Shown here: positions 33,579 to 45,186 of the stretch, piece after piece
Layout of the letters: each line of letters opens with the position of its first letter
Position numbering within the stretch: the first letter of the stretch is position 1
Assembly: GCA_032622095.1 (NCBI GenBank)
Contig: CP136063.1
Coordinates: forward strand, 182,819,956-182,883,955
Reading direction: 5' to 3'
From: Siphonodentalium dalli
Lineage: Eukaryota; Mollusca; Scaphopoda; Gadilida; Siphonodentaliidae
DNA length: 64,000 nucleotides
Made by a program: the position numbers and the translations under genes
Notes under the pieces: model-generated
What the model saw: the letters and a program-made list of their open reading frames with translations, nothing else
Database searches by the model: none
What the model was told of the DNA's origin: nothing

Positions 33579-34382
33579 ATCCTAGGCCCTTTTCTATTTT
33601 TGGTTTACATCAATGATTTAGCAGACAACATCTGTTCTGTTACGAGATTGTACGATGACGACATTTGCATTACTAACGAGCACCATGACCTAAATGAATT
33701 GGCGAAAACCATGAACAAGGATCTTGAAAACATATCAAGATGGTCAAACAATTGGCTAGTCAATTTTAATCCCTCAAAAACGATGGGCATGTCGTACTCA
33801 TTGACTGGCACATCCGGCGATACTCCTAATTTAACCTTTAATAAGGATACTATATCCTTTGTTGAGACACATAAATACCTCGGTATTGAACTCCAATCAA
33901 ATATGTCATGGAACAATCATATCAATGCAACTATTAAAAGAATAGCCTCGCGTTTATCACAACTAAGAAGATTTAAATACCAGCTCGATAGGAAGACCCT
34001 AGGAAACATATATAAAACGTATATTTTACCATTATACGATTATGCCGATGTAGTATGGGCAAATGCACCTAAATATCAAATGGATAAACTTGAACGGTTA
34101 CACATTGATGCAGCCAGAATAGTCAGTGGACTCACACGATCAGTCTCTGATATAAACACAATGGAAGAAGTAGGCTGGCCCCCACTGAGGAGTAGGCGTG
34201 AATTACACAAATTACAAACTATGTACAACATTATCAATCGGAATGCCCCTATTTATCTCACAAACATATTACCACCCAGAGTAGCTGACATATCAGAGTA
34301 TGAAATCAGATATCCCGAAAAATTTTACACATATTTCAGTAACACTGAGAATTATAAAAAGTTATTTTCCCTTCAACCATAA
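33579..34382 (+). pseudogene. LINE: RT catalytic region, second part and thumb
   Basis: It continues in the same frame after the stop. The catalytic box reads LYDDDIC (33648-33668) instead of the expected YADD, so the alanine is changed. Thumb-type segments follow: HKYLGIELQSNMSWNNHI, SQLRRFKY, YADVVWANA, DAARIVSG. The frame ends at 34382 and continues, shifted, to IIDPVTRAE at the foldback insertion. Confidence 0.75.
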
Positions 34383-34465
34383 AAGCGTGGAATGACATGC
34401 CGTCCGTAATAACAGATGCCCCCACAATTTCAGATTTCAAAACCTATCTTAGAATAATTGACCCC

Positions 34466-34474
34466 GTCACTAGA
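34466..34474 (+). repeat. 9-bp target duplication GTCACTAGA (left)
   Basis: It is repeated exactly at 34908-34916, flanking the foldback element. Confidence 0.85.
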
Positions 34475-34907
34475 GCTGAATAGGTCATTGTCGCATGGTT
34501 TCTGGCAAAAAGACACACAGGATCTCTTAAACTGTCAAAAAGACACCCAGCATCTCTTAAACTGTCAAAAAGACACCCAGGATCTCAAAGTCTCACCAAA
34601 CAACGGGAATTTTGTTTAGTCCTCTGCTACATGTATTAATATTGGTCCAAATATCAAGGATGCGGAATTGCGCTGTCAGCCAGACTCAAAGCCGAATTAA
34701 ATTTCGTTGATATTTCACTCCGATCACAAACAAATAATTATCATAATATTAATAGCAGACGACTAAACCAAATTCCCATTGTTTGGCGAGACTTTGATAT
34801 CCTGTGTGTCTTTTTGACAGTTTACGATATCCTGGGTGTCTTTTTGACAGTTTAAGAGATCCTGGGTGTCTTTTTGCCAGAAACCATGCGACAATGACCT
34901 ATTCAGC
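34475..34907. mobile_element. 433-bp foldback (FB/MULE-like) element inside the LINE
   Basis: Perfect 9-bp duplication GTCACTAGA (34466-34474, 34908-34916). The ends GCTGAATAGGTCATTGTCGC are exact inverted repeats that extend ~150 bp. Each arm contains three ~28-bp tandem units (CTGTCAAAAAGACACCCAGG...). Long inverted repeats built of short tandem units plus 9-bp duplications are the signature of Drosophila FB and Mutator-like foldback elements. It interrupts the LINE between VTRAE and the C-terminal finger, so it is younger than the LINE. Confidence 0.85.
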
Positions 34908-35276
34908 GTCACTAGAACCCGAGGTATTTATACACGGGACGCAGGCAATGTAACGTACTTCACGCAAAATTACGGAACTATTGCAGTGATCTAAAGTCTG
35001 ATAAATTCCAAAACTACATATCTGACAGTCCACGTTGCGCATGCGGCAATCAATGCGAAGATGCATATCATTACCTTTTCACGTGTTCCCTGTACCAATC
35101 AGAACGAATATAAATGTATCATTCGCTACACAGAAAAGGACTCAAATTAACACATATGAATGATTTACTTTCTGGCATCCAAAACATAGATATAAAACAA
35201 AATGTGAAATTGTTCAAAATAGTACAACATTTTATTACGGAAACTAAATGTTTTTGACAAATGATATTAACTTAAT

Positions 35277-36167
35277 CACCCCATGCATCCGGACATTCTC
35301 GTAGCGGAAGACATGCTCGTAGCGGAATAACCACTTGGCCCGCGATTTGCACATCGTCTTTAGTTGTCGTAAGTTATTTCATAAAAACACGGTTTAGTTT
35401 ACCTTGATTTTTTTTTAAACGTTAACAGCGATAATCGGTCTACAGAAATGAGCGGTTGTGGTTTCCGCAATTTGCATATTACTGTTCGATAATCGGGTTT
35501 TATACGAAAATTAAGACCTGAAATACTTACTCGATATAAGTTTTATCACATTTTAATGAATCTTTGCATTAACACATTATATAACATACAGTCTCTCAAA
35601 GTATGATATCTTAGTTTCAAAATGAACTGGACATGTTTGCGATGTCAATCATATTAGTGCCCGAAAAATTAGTTTTCATGGAGGCACTCACTTGATTTTG
35701 GGGCATGTCTATAGCAAACGTAAAACCACTGCTATAGACATTCCATATGTTCTTGCTATGACCTGCATATATGGTAATATTTTACTATGGAAAATGTAGA
35801 AACATGACTGAAAATGTTGTCTATTATATTAAGGGAATATCCGCGGAAATAGCAACGTATGCAAAGACTATATTGTCTGGGCTGTTACCACGGAAATCAT
35901 AATTTTATGTAAGAAATGCAAATTTTGCCACAATTTTTGGCCTAACTTCCCGGTAAAATAGGATTAAACTGCGTCCATGTTTAAAGAAGTTTGATGTACA
36001 GTTGGGTAAATTATAACCACAAATAGTACCACCACCGTCAACCACTGGTATGTGTTGGTTTCGGTGCAACGTGTGTCTAACCGTGAACGGTGTGCAAATC
36101 GCGGGCCATGTGGTTATTCCGCTACGAGCATGTCTTCCGCTACGAGCATATCCGGATGCATGGGGTG
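35277..36167. mobile_element. 891-bp element, CAC...GTG ends, 5-bp TSD, copy A
   Basis: TTAAT at 35272-35276 and 36168-36172 flanks inverted repeats of about 78 bp starting CACCCCATGCATCCGGA. CTCGTAGCGGAA is repeated twice within each terminal repeat. There is no transposase. A sibling copy is at 60332-61198 in the same orientation. CAC-starting ends with 5-bp duplications are shared by Transib/RAG-type transposons, but the rest of the heptamer does not match their consensus, so the class is open. Confidence 0.85.
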
Positions 36168-36172
36168 TTAAT

Positions 36173-37316
36173 TAGTAGGACATAAATATGTTTATTTGTT
36201 GTTTATTGCTTTTATCGACCTGATACTTGCTCGGCCATAACAATATTTTAAATAAACACAATCGACGTTGGCACCCCCCACCACCTTACATCATCCTTTC
36301 CTAACGATCCGCAAAGATCATCCTTCACCAGTCACCATTCTCTCACATTCCACACAGCAGTAAATAAGTTACTTATTGTGCCACTTTGTCAATTATGTAA
36401 TTTTGTAACAATGTATACCGGAGAGGGGCTCATTAAAGACACGTGAGGCCTTATATAGTTGTCGAAAATATTCATATTTGTTCCAATCACCGTAAACAGA
36501 AAAACATTAAAACGCATATAGTTTCGTTCATATATACCATGACCATCGCGTGAACAGCATGTTATCATAACGATTTACTATATTTTACATAAGCAAGAGC
36601 CTGACTGTGTTACAGAAGACAGCACAATGCTGCTGGCTAATCACACACAAATGGCATAAACGCTCTTTATTCGTTCCATATCAGGAATTCACAAACAAAG
36701 AACGCTCTTTATGTTTACCATCATAATATAAACAAACACCAGAAAAGTTACTTTTTAGGCTTTTGTTTACATAACAATGGTCAAAGATATGACAATAACA
36801 TACTGTTTATGCGATATTTCTTATTTGTATACGGACAAAGTCTGTCTACATTTTGTTGTTCTTTCTGTTTGTGGCGGTTTTTGACGGGTGGAAATATTTT
36901 CACAGGATACCCACCGCCAAGGCCAACCGTACCTTTAAGTTATGTAACTTGTGCCCCAATCCACTTTGTATTATTACAAATAAAATATGTTTAAAAACAA
37001 AAACAAAAACAATCGACGTTTTTCAACGTGACAACATGGTATTCACATATTAATATCAGACCTTTTTGGTGATATTTGGCAACTTGCAACTCTATATAAA
37101 CACGCGTCCTTGTATTTTGCCAGGATACATTGGACATCCAAACGAACGTTACCTCTACTCCGTACTGACTGCTAGCTCCGTACTTTCTTTGTCATAAATT
37201 TTCTATGCACGGTTGCAGATTTGTGCATTCTTTCCCCACGTTTTTAGTAAATGTTATATTACAGAAATATCAATCAGTTGAGCTAATTTGCTTGAAAATA
37301 TTGCCTATGGTGCTCG
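36173..37316. other. No gene seen; ATAAACGCTCTTTATT motif twice
   Basis: The motif is at 36656-36671, and a near copy (AAGAACGCTCTTTATG) is at about 36698-36713. It recurs at 29675, 43028 and, inverted, 49955 and 50001. The frames at 36809-37053 have no domain. Confidence 0.4.
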
Positions 37317-37320
37317 TTAA

Positions 37321-37903
37321 AGGGGTACTGTACGCTATTTTTATAAAATTTCCGGTGACAACAACGATCTAATATCGATAATATATAGAAACATAAGTAA
37401 TTTGAGTCGAAGATGTATTATGTAAACGCTCAGGTTAATAGGCTATCTTAAAATTTAATAATTTAAAAGTTAATAATTTGATATAAATTGAATTTATGAC
37501 TGGAGCCATAAAATGGCGTCAATTAAATTACGAATTTGCGTAATCAAATAAAGTAAATGAGGGATACTGGCTTGTTAAACCGATCGCACACACGATCGCT
37601 TAAAATATTATGATGATACGGGGTGAAAACTCAAGCCACTCACTGACTAGCGACGATACAATAACTTAAATGATTATATGGGACTAGTATGCCTATAATA
37701 TAACTTTTATTTGATTCATTTGGTTGAAAACTGTACAAAAATTACTCGACAACGACAATTTGTATTTTTCCATTCCGGTAAATTTGTCACCCGTAACACT
37801 ACTTCGTACTCAACAGACTTTCAAATAATGAAAAAAGTGTTAGCTTATTCTCAGACTCGGAGACTATAGAAACCAACAACAACATTTGGCGTACAGTACC
37901 CCT
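37321..37903. mobile_element. TTAA-flanked MITE, family AGGGGTACTGTA, copy 2
   Basis: TTAA at 37317-37320 and 37904-37907; ends AGGGGTACTGTACGC inverted. 583 bp, non-coding. Confidence 0.8.
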
Positions 37904-37907
37904 TTAA

Positions 37908-39140
37908 ACCGGAAATTTGGCAAACACGCCGACGTCATGGTCATAATAATGGTTAAAAATAAAAGAAATCATAAATAATAATTAGAAGTAGAATGGATGT
38001 TGTTTCTTCGAATCCATGCCTAATTGACAGTGTAAGCATCCTTCGCAGGGCAATAACCTTTGATGACAAAATTAGCGATTCTAATCAGGTGGCTGAGTTC
38101 AATGTTGACACCTTTTCTTCTTCGAACTGAGTTTATCCTCCGGACTGCCGGAAGTCGATTACAGGGCGTGGAATATGGTCGCCGGGCCAGTCAATACCTG
38201 GAGATCAGGTGGGGCGAAACTGTCTGTGGTCGAGAAATTTTCGACACAATCCCACAATGCAACTCCGCTTTCATCCGCCATTACACTTTTATTAGTTGCC
38301 GAGGCGGGTGAATTTTAATCATCGGATGATCGACCTTTTGTCGTTTGTTCTAAATTGAAGAGTGATGATTGTGAGTGATTATATCTTCATATTTGTCTGA
38401 TTTTCATCGGTGTAATTACGCTATCGGGAGCTTTGGAATAAATATCATTGAACAATGACAATTTGACATTGAATTTGAATGATTGATTGACTGAGTCATT
38501 CAACTTCAAGTCAAGATCACTGTTCTGTGTCTCGACTCTAGTTGTTACGTCCTATTGACCAACGCTGGCTTTTACAGGACGTGTTTGTGTTCGACTTCAG
38601 TATTCAGACTTGTTCAGGTGTTGTCAATCGCAATGTCACATTGAGATTGTCAAGTCTGAACACACTAACACTGAGTAACAACAGTAACACAAAACACTGA
38701 GTCTGAACAGTGAACTTTATCTTGAATTGAGTCTTGACTGAAGTTTGAAAATGAACTTGCTGCATGGTCTGAGAGACTACAGTTTCAAACTTAACAAAGT
38801 CAAAAATGGTGACGGTCATGTCTCAGTGAGTCAATGACAGTGGCATAGAGTATGATATTGATAGACTGATGCAGTCATAGTTATACTATTAAATACTTAT
38901 TACTTAGTCAGAGTAAGTGATCTCATGCCATGGATCATTGATGGACTCAACCAAGTCAACGTCTCAACTTAGACTCAAGACACAAGTTACTTAGTTAAGT
39001 TAGTAATTTAAAGTAATCAGACTCTGCCTCGGCTCAAGTCGTCAAGAGTCAGGTAGCCTGAGTGCCAGTGAGTCAGTGGTACACTGGTATTAAGTGATTG
39101 TATAAATTTCTTATGCATTAATCATTAACCTATTAAAACA
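37908..39140. other. Non-coding; GAGTC/GACTC-rich block
   Basis: From about 38450 to 39100 the sequence is saturated with TGACTC, GAGTC, CAGTCA and AAGTC words, including three exact TGAGTCA sites (38492, 38827, 39069). It could be cryptically simple DNA or a cluster of AP-1-type sites. The part 38165-38240 is inverted at 46518-46590. Confidence 0.45.
38165..38240 (+). repeat. Dispersed repeat, inverted partner at 46518-46590
   Basis: CGTGGAATAT, GCCAGTCAATACCTGGAGAT, CAGGTGGG and GAAACTGTCTGTGGTC recur in reverse complement at 46.5 kb. Confidence 0.65.
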
Positions 39141-40776
39141 TTCACATTGACCCCCCCCCCCCCCCCTTATCATTGAAATATTACCTCGGCTAAAAAGCCT
39201 AGGATCCAGATACATGTTGTTGCATGCTCCAGACAAACTTGTATTTGGCAAACAAAAATAATACCTGTGTTGAGGGTTACATAGTCTAATTTCTCTAAAG
39301 GTCGGTAGGGATTTTTTTCTTCTAATTGTTTTATTCTGAATTCCATTGGGTTATTGAAAATTAAATCTAGAAAGCTTCACAATTCAGATTGATTCAAAGG
39401 TTCAACACTAGATATTGTTATCTTAGCCCAATAAAAAGTTTTGGGTAGGCGACTTTTTCTGGGGTAGGTAGGGAAAGCCTAAACAGGCTTCTTTTTTTTT
39501 GGCCTAATTTCAGTTCACAATTAGAACTTGGCCTATTATCATCCTTGGCAGACCTTGGTTGGGTCTGGCTTTAATAAAATTGCTGATACATGTCCTTGGC
39601 ATTCAACAATTAATTTTTGCCATCTACAGACTTCCACAGTGCGACACGAAGACAATGTCTGCAGTAAATTGTTTAAATTTTGCAAAAAATAAATAGAACT
39701 ACATGATTTGCCTCGGCCAAAATATAGCCGACTAAATTTCTTTTTACCTGGGCATTCGCCTCGGCTCAGCGGCCTCAGCCAATAGTTGACGCAAAAAAAC
39801 AGGGCTACACTCCACAGGGACATATCCAGGCCGTTTTTCATACCGTTGACCGGTTTGGACAATTTTCAATTTAGGTCCCAATGCATATCATAACAAGATG
39901 CAATATATTTATATATATAGACATAAGACATTTAACTTTACAAAAAGATTTAAGTTTAATAGTTGGAATCATGCTGTAAAAGTATTTTTGGCTTTATCTA
40001 GCTTTCATCTGAGACTGTGAAAAATTCAAATAGTTTGAGATCAGGGTTGTTATCATTCAGTATTTCAATCAAATACAGTACAGCAACAGTGACAAATTTA
40101 TCAAATGAACCTGGTTATCTGGTGGGATTTGATAACACCAAATGAAAAATGAACATGGAGTGATAGAGATCAGTACTAATAGTAATTACTAACTCAATAA
40201 TAATAGACATTTTTTTCTCTACTAGTATATTATGTATGTTTCTCTCACTTGAATTTTAGAAAATAGCCTATCATATAATTAGAGTGATAATGGTATTAGT
40301 CTCATTTCAAGCATGACAAGCATAATCCATTGAACCAAAAGATATCTGACAATAACTTAGAAGCATTTCCAATCCATACATATATAAAACATTTCCAAAC
40401 TTATGCTTGAGAAACTTGATCAAATTGACCTCTCAGTAAAATTCAAAATACTGACTCAAAGAGCCCTAGATTAGCTCTCAATGCAATGGATTTTCAAAAA
40501 AATTCCAGGGGAAGAACGTACCCCCACAATCAGCAGGGGGTCACCCCCTCCCAAACCTTCCTCCGCTAAGGCCTTCAGGATATGCCTTCGGAATATTATT
40601 GCCCAAAATCAGGGGTCCCCAAAAAATCCCTGGATCTTTCACTGCTCCCCACCTTATTTTTTTTTACCATAACATTTTTGCCATAATTTAGGCCAGTTAT
40701 TCTCATTTTATCATTCAATATGACTATGTGACTCACGAAAACTATCCTATCATTGGTGACAAGGGAGCATGTTTTT
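39141..40776. other. No gene seen; C-run and AT-rich DNA
   Basis: A run of C's at 39151-39166. No coding signal; the frame at 39539-39862 (-) has no domain. Confidence 0.4.
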
Positions 40777-41259
40777 ATGTTTACCCATACCATACTCTCG
40801 GGCTCCAAATAAAAGTGCAGTCCCCAATAATAGTGCAGGGGGGGGGGGAATTCCATTGAAAGTTAATAAAAGTGCAGACCCAAATAATAGTACAGGGGAA
40901 ACTCTGAGCAAAACATCAACTGTTAAACATATTATTTTTACAGTTCGTGTAGGTCAAGTATAGGAATCAACATAGTATGGTATGTGTCATCATAACTGTC
41001 ATGTGGTGTTTTATTCAGTATTTAAATGTTCACATGTGTGTCATATATTTGAATATGTACATGCATAAAGATATCAACTCATCATTTTGGTATCGGAGTC
41101 ATATAGAAATCTTGAGTTAGTGCTGATTTCAATTTTCATAGCCTCAAAATTAATAAACGTGCAGACCCAAATAAGCACTGTGCAGGGGGGAAATTTCCCA
41201 AGAAAATAATAAATGTGCATGCATGTTTATTTGGAGCCCAATAGTAGTATGGTAAACAT
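40777..41259. mobile_element. 483-bp inverted-repeat element (GGGCTCCAAATAAA ends)
   Basis: ATGTTTACC..ATAC.ATACT..GGGCTCCAAATAAA at the left is inverted at 41210-41259. Internal direct copies of ATAAAAGTGCAGACCCAAAT and AATAATAGTGCAGG occur at 40807, 40866 and 41152. No clear target duplication. Confidence 0.55.
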
Positions 41260-41265
41260 AGTGTC

Positions 41266-41470
41266 GTTGTCCAGATTGACCACTCGTCGTTAGTCCGTCA
41301 GTCCGTCTGTCTGTCTGTAGACACTTTACGCATGGTGCGATAACTAGAACATTTTCTATCTGATCGGAACCAAATTTTGTATATGAATTTCTCAGCATAA
41401 AAGACAGATCGAGTTCGAATGTGGGATTGATCCGACAATATTTAACTGAGTTATGGCCCTTTTTCGAAAA
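41266..41470 (+). repeat. Dispersed repeat (GTCCGTCTGTCTGT ... GGTGCGATAACTAGAAC)
   Basis: A GTCCGTC/TGTC microsatellite is followed by a segment of the type repeated widely in marine invertebrate genomes (ATCGGAACCAAATTTTGTAT, GAGTTATGGCCCTTTTT). It is not coding. Confidence 0.4.
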
Positions 41471-41639
41471 AATAAATTATTTTTTAGATTGAATTCCTTG
41501 CTCAATTTAAAAAGGAAAAAAAATGAATATGAATAAATAAATGAAAAAAATATATAACAATTTTTTTTTTAATATTACGGCCCTTACCACTTGATTTTAG
41601 AGTTATTCATCTTCATCCGTAATTTTGTTGAGACCGATG

Positions 41640-41837
41640 GTTTGATGACTATTCTGGGCCACAAATAATTGCACATCTCGAGAAATAACACACTTCAAAA
41701 ATCGATATCTGATCTGACTGAGCTTTGATGGGTGGGTAACCCGTGGGTTCCTCGACTTGAATCAAATATTTTTTACCCCCGAAGCCAAAGAATTAGTAAT
41801 TTGGGAGCGTTAATTTGGAATTTTGGATAATGCATCT
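41640..41837 (-). mobile_element. Partial TTAA-family element (CTCGACT.GAATCAAATAT block)
   Basis: It shares AAAATCGATATCTGAT, GAGCTTTGATGGGTGG, CCTCGACT.GAATCAAATAT, CCCGAAGCCAAAGAA and GGAGCGTTAAT with elements at 50-56 kb, and ends at TTAA (41838-41841). The other end is missing. Confidence 0.6.
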
Positions 41838-41879
41838 TTAAGCATAATGACCAAATGGTTGTACTATGGGAGCTGAAAA

Positions 41880-42170
41880 TTGGTACACTGTCTGTTGTAA
41901 CTTGACCTGAGGAGTATCATGAGATAGGTGAGGTTACCTGGGATGTCTTAAAGGGACTCTAATTATAGTAATAACTAATTAGATTTATTAATTAATTACA
42001 GAGACAAAACAGTTCTTTGGGTGGGGGGGGGGGCTGATGGTTGCTGTACAGGGGTAATTTGAGTCTTTACTTGACCCGGGGGAGTGTCATGAGATAGGTG
42101 TTGTTGACCTCATGATTTAAAGTCAAAGAGGCACTCCTAATTACTAGTAATTAATTAATTATAGGCAACC
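41880..42170 (-). repeat. Two copies of a ~130-bp repeat, inverse of 43020-43340
   Basis: GAGTATCATGAGATAGGTG and GAGTGTCATGAGATAGGTG, each followed by GTTACCT/GTTGACCTCA and TTAAAG..ACTC.TAATTA. The inverse order occurs three times at 43.0-43.3 kb. Confidence 0.6.
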
Positions 42171-43019
42171 AAAATGGTTGGAATCTGGGGGCTAATTTAT
42201 TGTAAGTTGTAACTGTCTCAATTTAAATTTTTGCCACATTTTACCCATGCAATGCCATGTACCTCCGCAAGTTGTACCATATCATGACTTAACATAAGTA
42301 TACATGTATGTACTGTAATAGAAGCGTGATAACAGACAGTGAGCCGTGTGCCTGGTTGAATTAACTGTGATATGATGGATCACTTCCATCCTCAAGCTAC
42401 CTATGCCATTGTATGGCATTTTTTTCTAATGTGAAGGGGTAGTTAAGCTTGAGACCCCATCACAGTTCAATTCACACCAGGTTCTCAGCTTCTGTTATTT
42501 TCTAATATTTGGACCCATATCATTTTTGTCCCCCGAAAATTTCAAAGAGGACTATTGTAATCAGCCTCGTCTGTCCATGCGTGGGTCCTTTTGACTGTCC
42601 CATTCCTTGTCCGGATGGTAACTTGAGCAATATTCAACATAATTTCTTGATATTTGGTATGTGGTTCACATTTGAGAAGTCACAGGCCAAGTTCAATTTT
42701 ATTTGACTTAGAAATAATATTTGTGTTGTCTAAATGATAAATTGAGAAATCTTCAAAAGGTTCTCTATACTTGTGTGGCTCACCTTTGAGAACACACAGG
42801 TCATCGTCAATCTGGAGTCAAATTTGCCTGAATTTTTGTTCTTAAATAAAGCCAGTCTCAAAAAGCCAGATCGATTTGGGGACAAGGGGCCGCTTATATA
42901 CTAGTTGTGTGGGTATAAGTGTATATGTTCATATAAATGGCCCCAGTTGAATGTTGTCAGGGCAGAATCAATCATTATTAGTACATGACTCTCCAGATAA
43001 ATTTACATCTGTCTTTTAA
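42171..43019. other. No gene seen
   Basis: AT-rich sequence with a CACATTTGAGAA / CACCTTTGAGAACACACAGG phrase repeated near 42668 and 42780. Confidence 0.35.
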
Positions 43020-43340
43020 ATTAAGTAATAAACGCTCTTTATTGCTAATTAGTGGCTCTTTAAGCCATTTGAGGTCAACAGCACCTATCCCGTGACATTC
43101 CCCACGTCATTTTACTTTTGTGCACCAATTTTCCCACATGTCTTCTGAGCTGATAATAAATGCTCTATATTGATCAGATAATGTATTAGTCTCCCTTTAA
43201 TTCATCTTATGTCAAAAGCACCTATCCGGTGACATTCCCCTGGTTCAGGTATCGACCATTTTCCTACATCTCCTAAGCTGATAATAAAAGCTCTTTATTG
43301 CTCATATTTGTCCCTTTAAGTCAACGGCATGTATCTCATG
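43020..43340 (+). repeat. ~125-bp tandem repeat, about 2.6 units
   Basis: Units begin AATAAACGCTCTTTATTGCT (43029), AATAAATGCTCTATATTGAT (43156) and AATAAAAGCTCTTTATTGCT (43283). Shared later blocks are TCCCTTTAA, GTCAACAGCACCTATCC and GTGACATTCCCC. Confidence 0.7.
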
Positions 43341-44540
43341 ACACTCTACGGGTCAATTTACCACCCTGTTGCAATTTCAAAGTCTTGCCAGACTATGCCA
43401 TCCCCCACAATATATGGCAGAATTATCCATAATTTTCATCATTATTATGTACTAATATATATGTGTATTGGAAATAAAATATCCTATCCTTCCACCGACC
43501 AGATTGCAACCATGTTGGTTATATAATTAATTATTTATTTAAATAATTATTAGCCCCAGAAACCCCTAATTCACTTTTTATGACCATGAAAATGGTATAG
43601 ATCTGTGTAGAAGATGTCCCTTTACTATAATATACTAGAGGTCCGGGAGGCAGACACCAATTCTTGGGTCAGGGATGCTAATGGCATGAAGATAGGGTTT
43701 TTCCCCGCCCATATGAGTCTCCTACACGTAATGTGAAGAAATGTCACATTTATTTATCAAGCCAGAATGAATTGTAACTGACAAAACACTTCAATAACAA
43801 ATGTTAGATTTAATTAGGAAAATACGCATGCTGGTAGCGTTCAGACACAGGGACGTGGCTAGAGGGTCTCCATTGTAAAATTCCAACTGCACCCCCCCCT
43901 TGAACCTTGAATCAGACCAAACCACCCCCTTGCACCTCAGTGTTCAGGCCAAATATCCTATATATTCATAAACCATGGTTCCAAGTTGCATAAATCCTAA
44001 CATCTAGTGGCCTAACTCCTGAGTCGTTATCTCGTGGGAATCCGGATTCAGAATCCAAAGCCGATTTACGGGGGCGGGGCTAATTCCCCGATTCTAGGTC
44101 AGATTTTGAAATCCACGTGGGCTCCGAAACTATGTTTAATGTTCTCCCAGCGTCAAACATGGCTCATGTATTTGACACAAGTATCATTTGTATCTTATAT
44201 TTATAAAGTTCACGTTTGTTGTGAAAGTCATGCTTTTCTTCTATGCGTATATACACGGCACATAATTTGCTGCCAATCCGACTTAATCGCATCTTTTTTT
44301 CAAGTTAAAGTGTGTTTATTGATGAGGGCAAGCATTTAATTCTAACAGCTCTAGGCCCCCTGAATCAAATTCCGAAGATGTTGTGAAGAACACACGAAAC
44401 TTGTCAGTTGCACAGGGACGTGACGACAGGGGTTGGTTGGGTGTCTCGACGGTTCAATGGGGGTGCAGTTGGCCGAAAATTTGAGGAAACCTCTAGCCAC
44501 GTCCCTAGAACTTGTACGTGTTAGTACTTAATCAATAAAT
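43341..44540. other. No gene seen
   Basis: A GGGACGTGGCTAGAGG phrase (43851) recurs inverted (CCTCTAGCCACGTCCC, 44490-44505), suggesting ends of a degraded ~650-bp element. The short frame 44034-44339 has no domain. Confidence 0.4.
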
Positions 44541-44544
44541 TGAC

Positions 44545-45186
44545 TGACATTTCCACTTTTTAGTTAACACTTAAGTATTATAAACGCCTAAAAATGCTTC
44601 CATCAAACCGTTTTCTCAAGGCCACAAATCATGGTTCACAGCTGTTAACAACATTATTAAAATAGTTGAAATGGATAACACCAATACACTGAATAGCAAT
44701 AGCTTGGAAAAAGAAATTGATGACAATTATTTGAAATCCACTCAGAAAACTTTAAAGAATATTGCCAGCAAAGACTCAGACAATAAGCTTCAATTATTTG
44801 GAAAAATATATTCTAATTTTGATTGCCAGAAATACTTAAAATTTGGCATTTCCAAATCACAAACAAGGTTATTAACATCATTCAGACTAAGCACACACAC
44901 ATTGGCAATAGAAAGAGACCGACACAAACGACCTAAACCTGATAGAAAAGACAGAAAATGCCTGGCGTGTGATATATTAGAAGATGAAGAACACTTTTTT
45001 CTACACTGCATAAAATATGTTCAACAACGTGATGTTTTATTGAACAAACTAAACATTAATTCTGCCCCTATTGCACAAAATTCGTCTGAATCTTTTAAGA
45101 GTCTAGAACAAATTCTGAACCCAACAAACCCTAGCGATACTAGATATATCTGCGATTACATTAAATCATGTGCAGAATCAACCTAG
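44545..45186 (+). pseudogene. LINE 3' fragment (C-terminal Zn-finger domain)
   Basis: Open frame 44671-45186 plus upstream in-frame codons without Met (SWFTAVNNIIKIVEMDN). Segments LLTSFRLSTHTLAIERDR and CLACDILEDEEHFFLHCIKY form the C-x2-C-x8-H-x4-C finger found at the C-terminus of many non-LTR ORFs. Upstream, in another frame, YYKRLKMLPSNRFLKATN continues the same domain, so there is a frameshift near 44,625. The RT is absent (5' truncation). The downstream 70 bp may be 3' UTR. Confidence 0.75.

Larger units (their letters stand above)
31498..35255 (+). mobile_element. Decayed LINE, CR1/L2-like, with N-terminal 2A motif
   Basis: In order: a short leader with a hydrophobic segment and a 2A-like motif; AP-endonuclease remnants (31690-32110: YNIRSIRNKL, FSETHLD, SRGGGICVMF, GDYNSN); reverse transcriptase (32113-34382); and a C-terminal cysteine/histidine finger (CACGNQCEDAYHYLFTC, about 35034-35090) ending near 35255. 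Lesions include a stop at 31753, endonuclease frameshifts, a frameshift near 33,290, a TAA inside the RT (33576-33578), loss of the catalytic alanine (YDDD instead of YADD) and a 433-bp foldback insertion (34475-34907). The element is dead. Assignment to the CR1/L2 group rests on the 2A leader and finger, and is tentative. Confidence 0.8.

Noticed and set aside
38060-38311. 83-aa + frame
   Set aside because: Part is a dispersed repeat found inverted at 46.5 kb; no domain.
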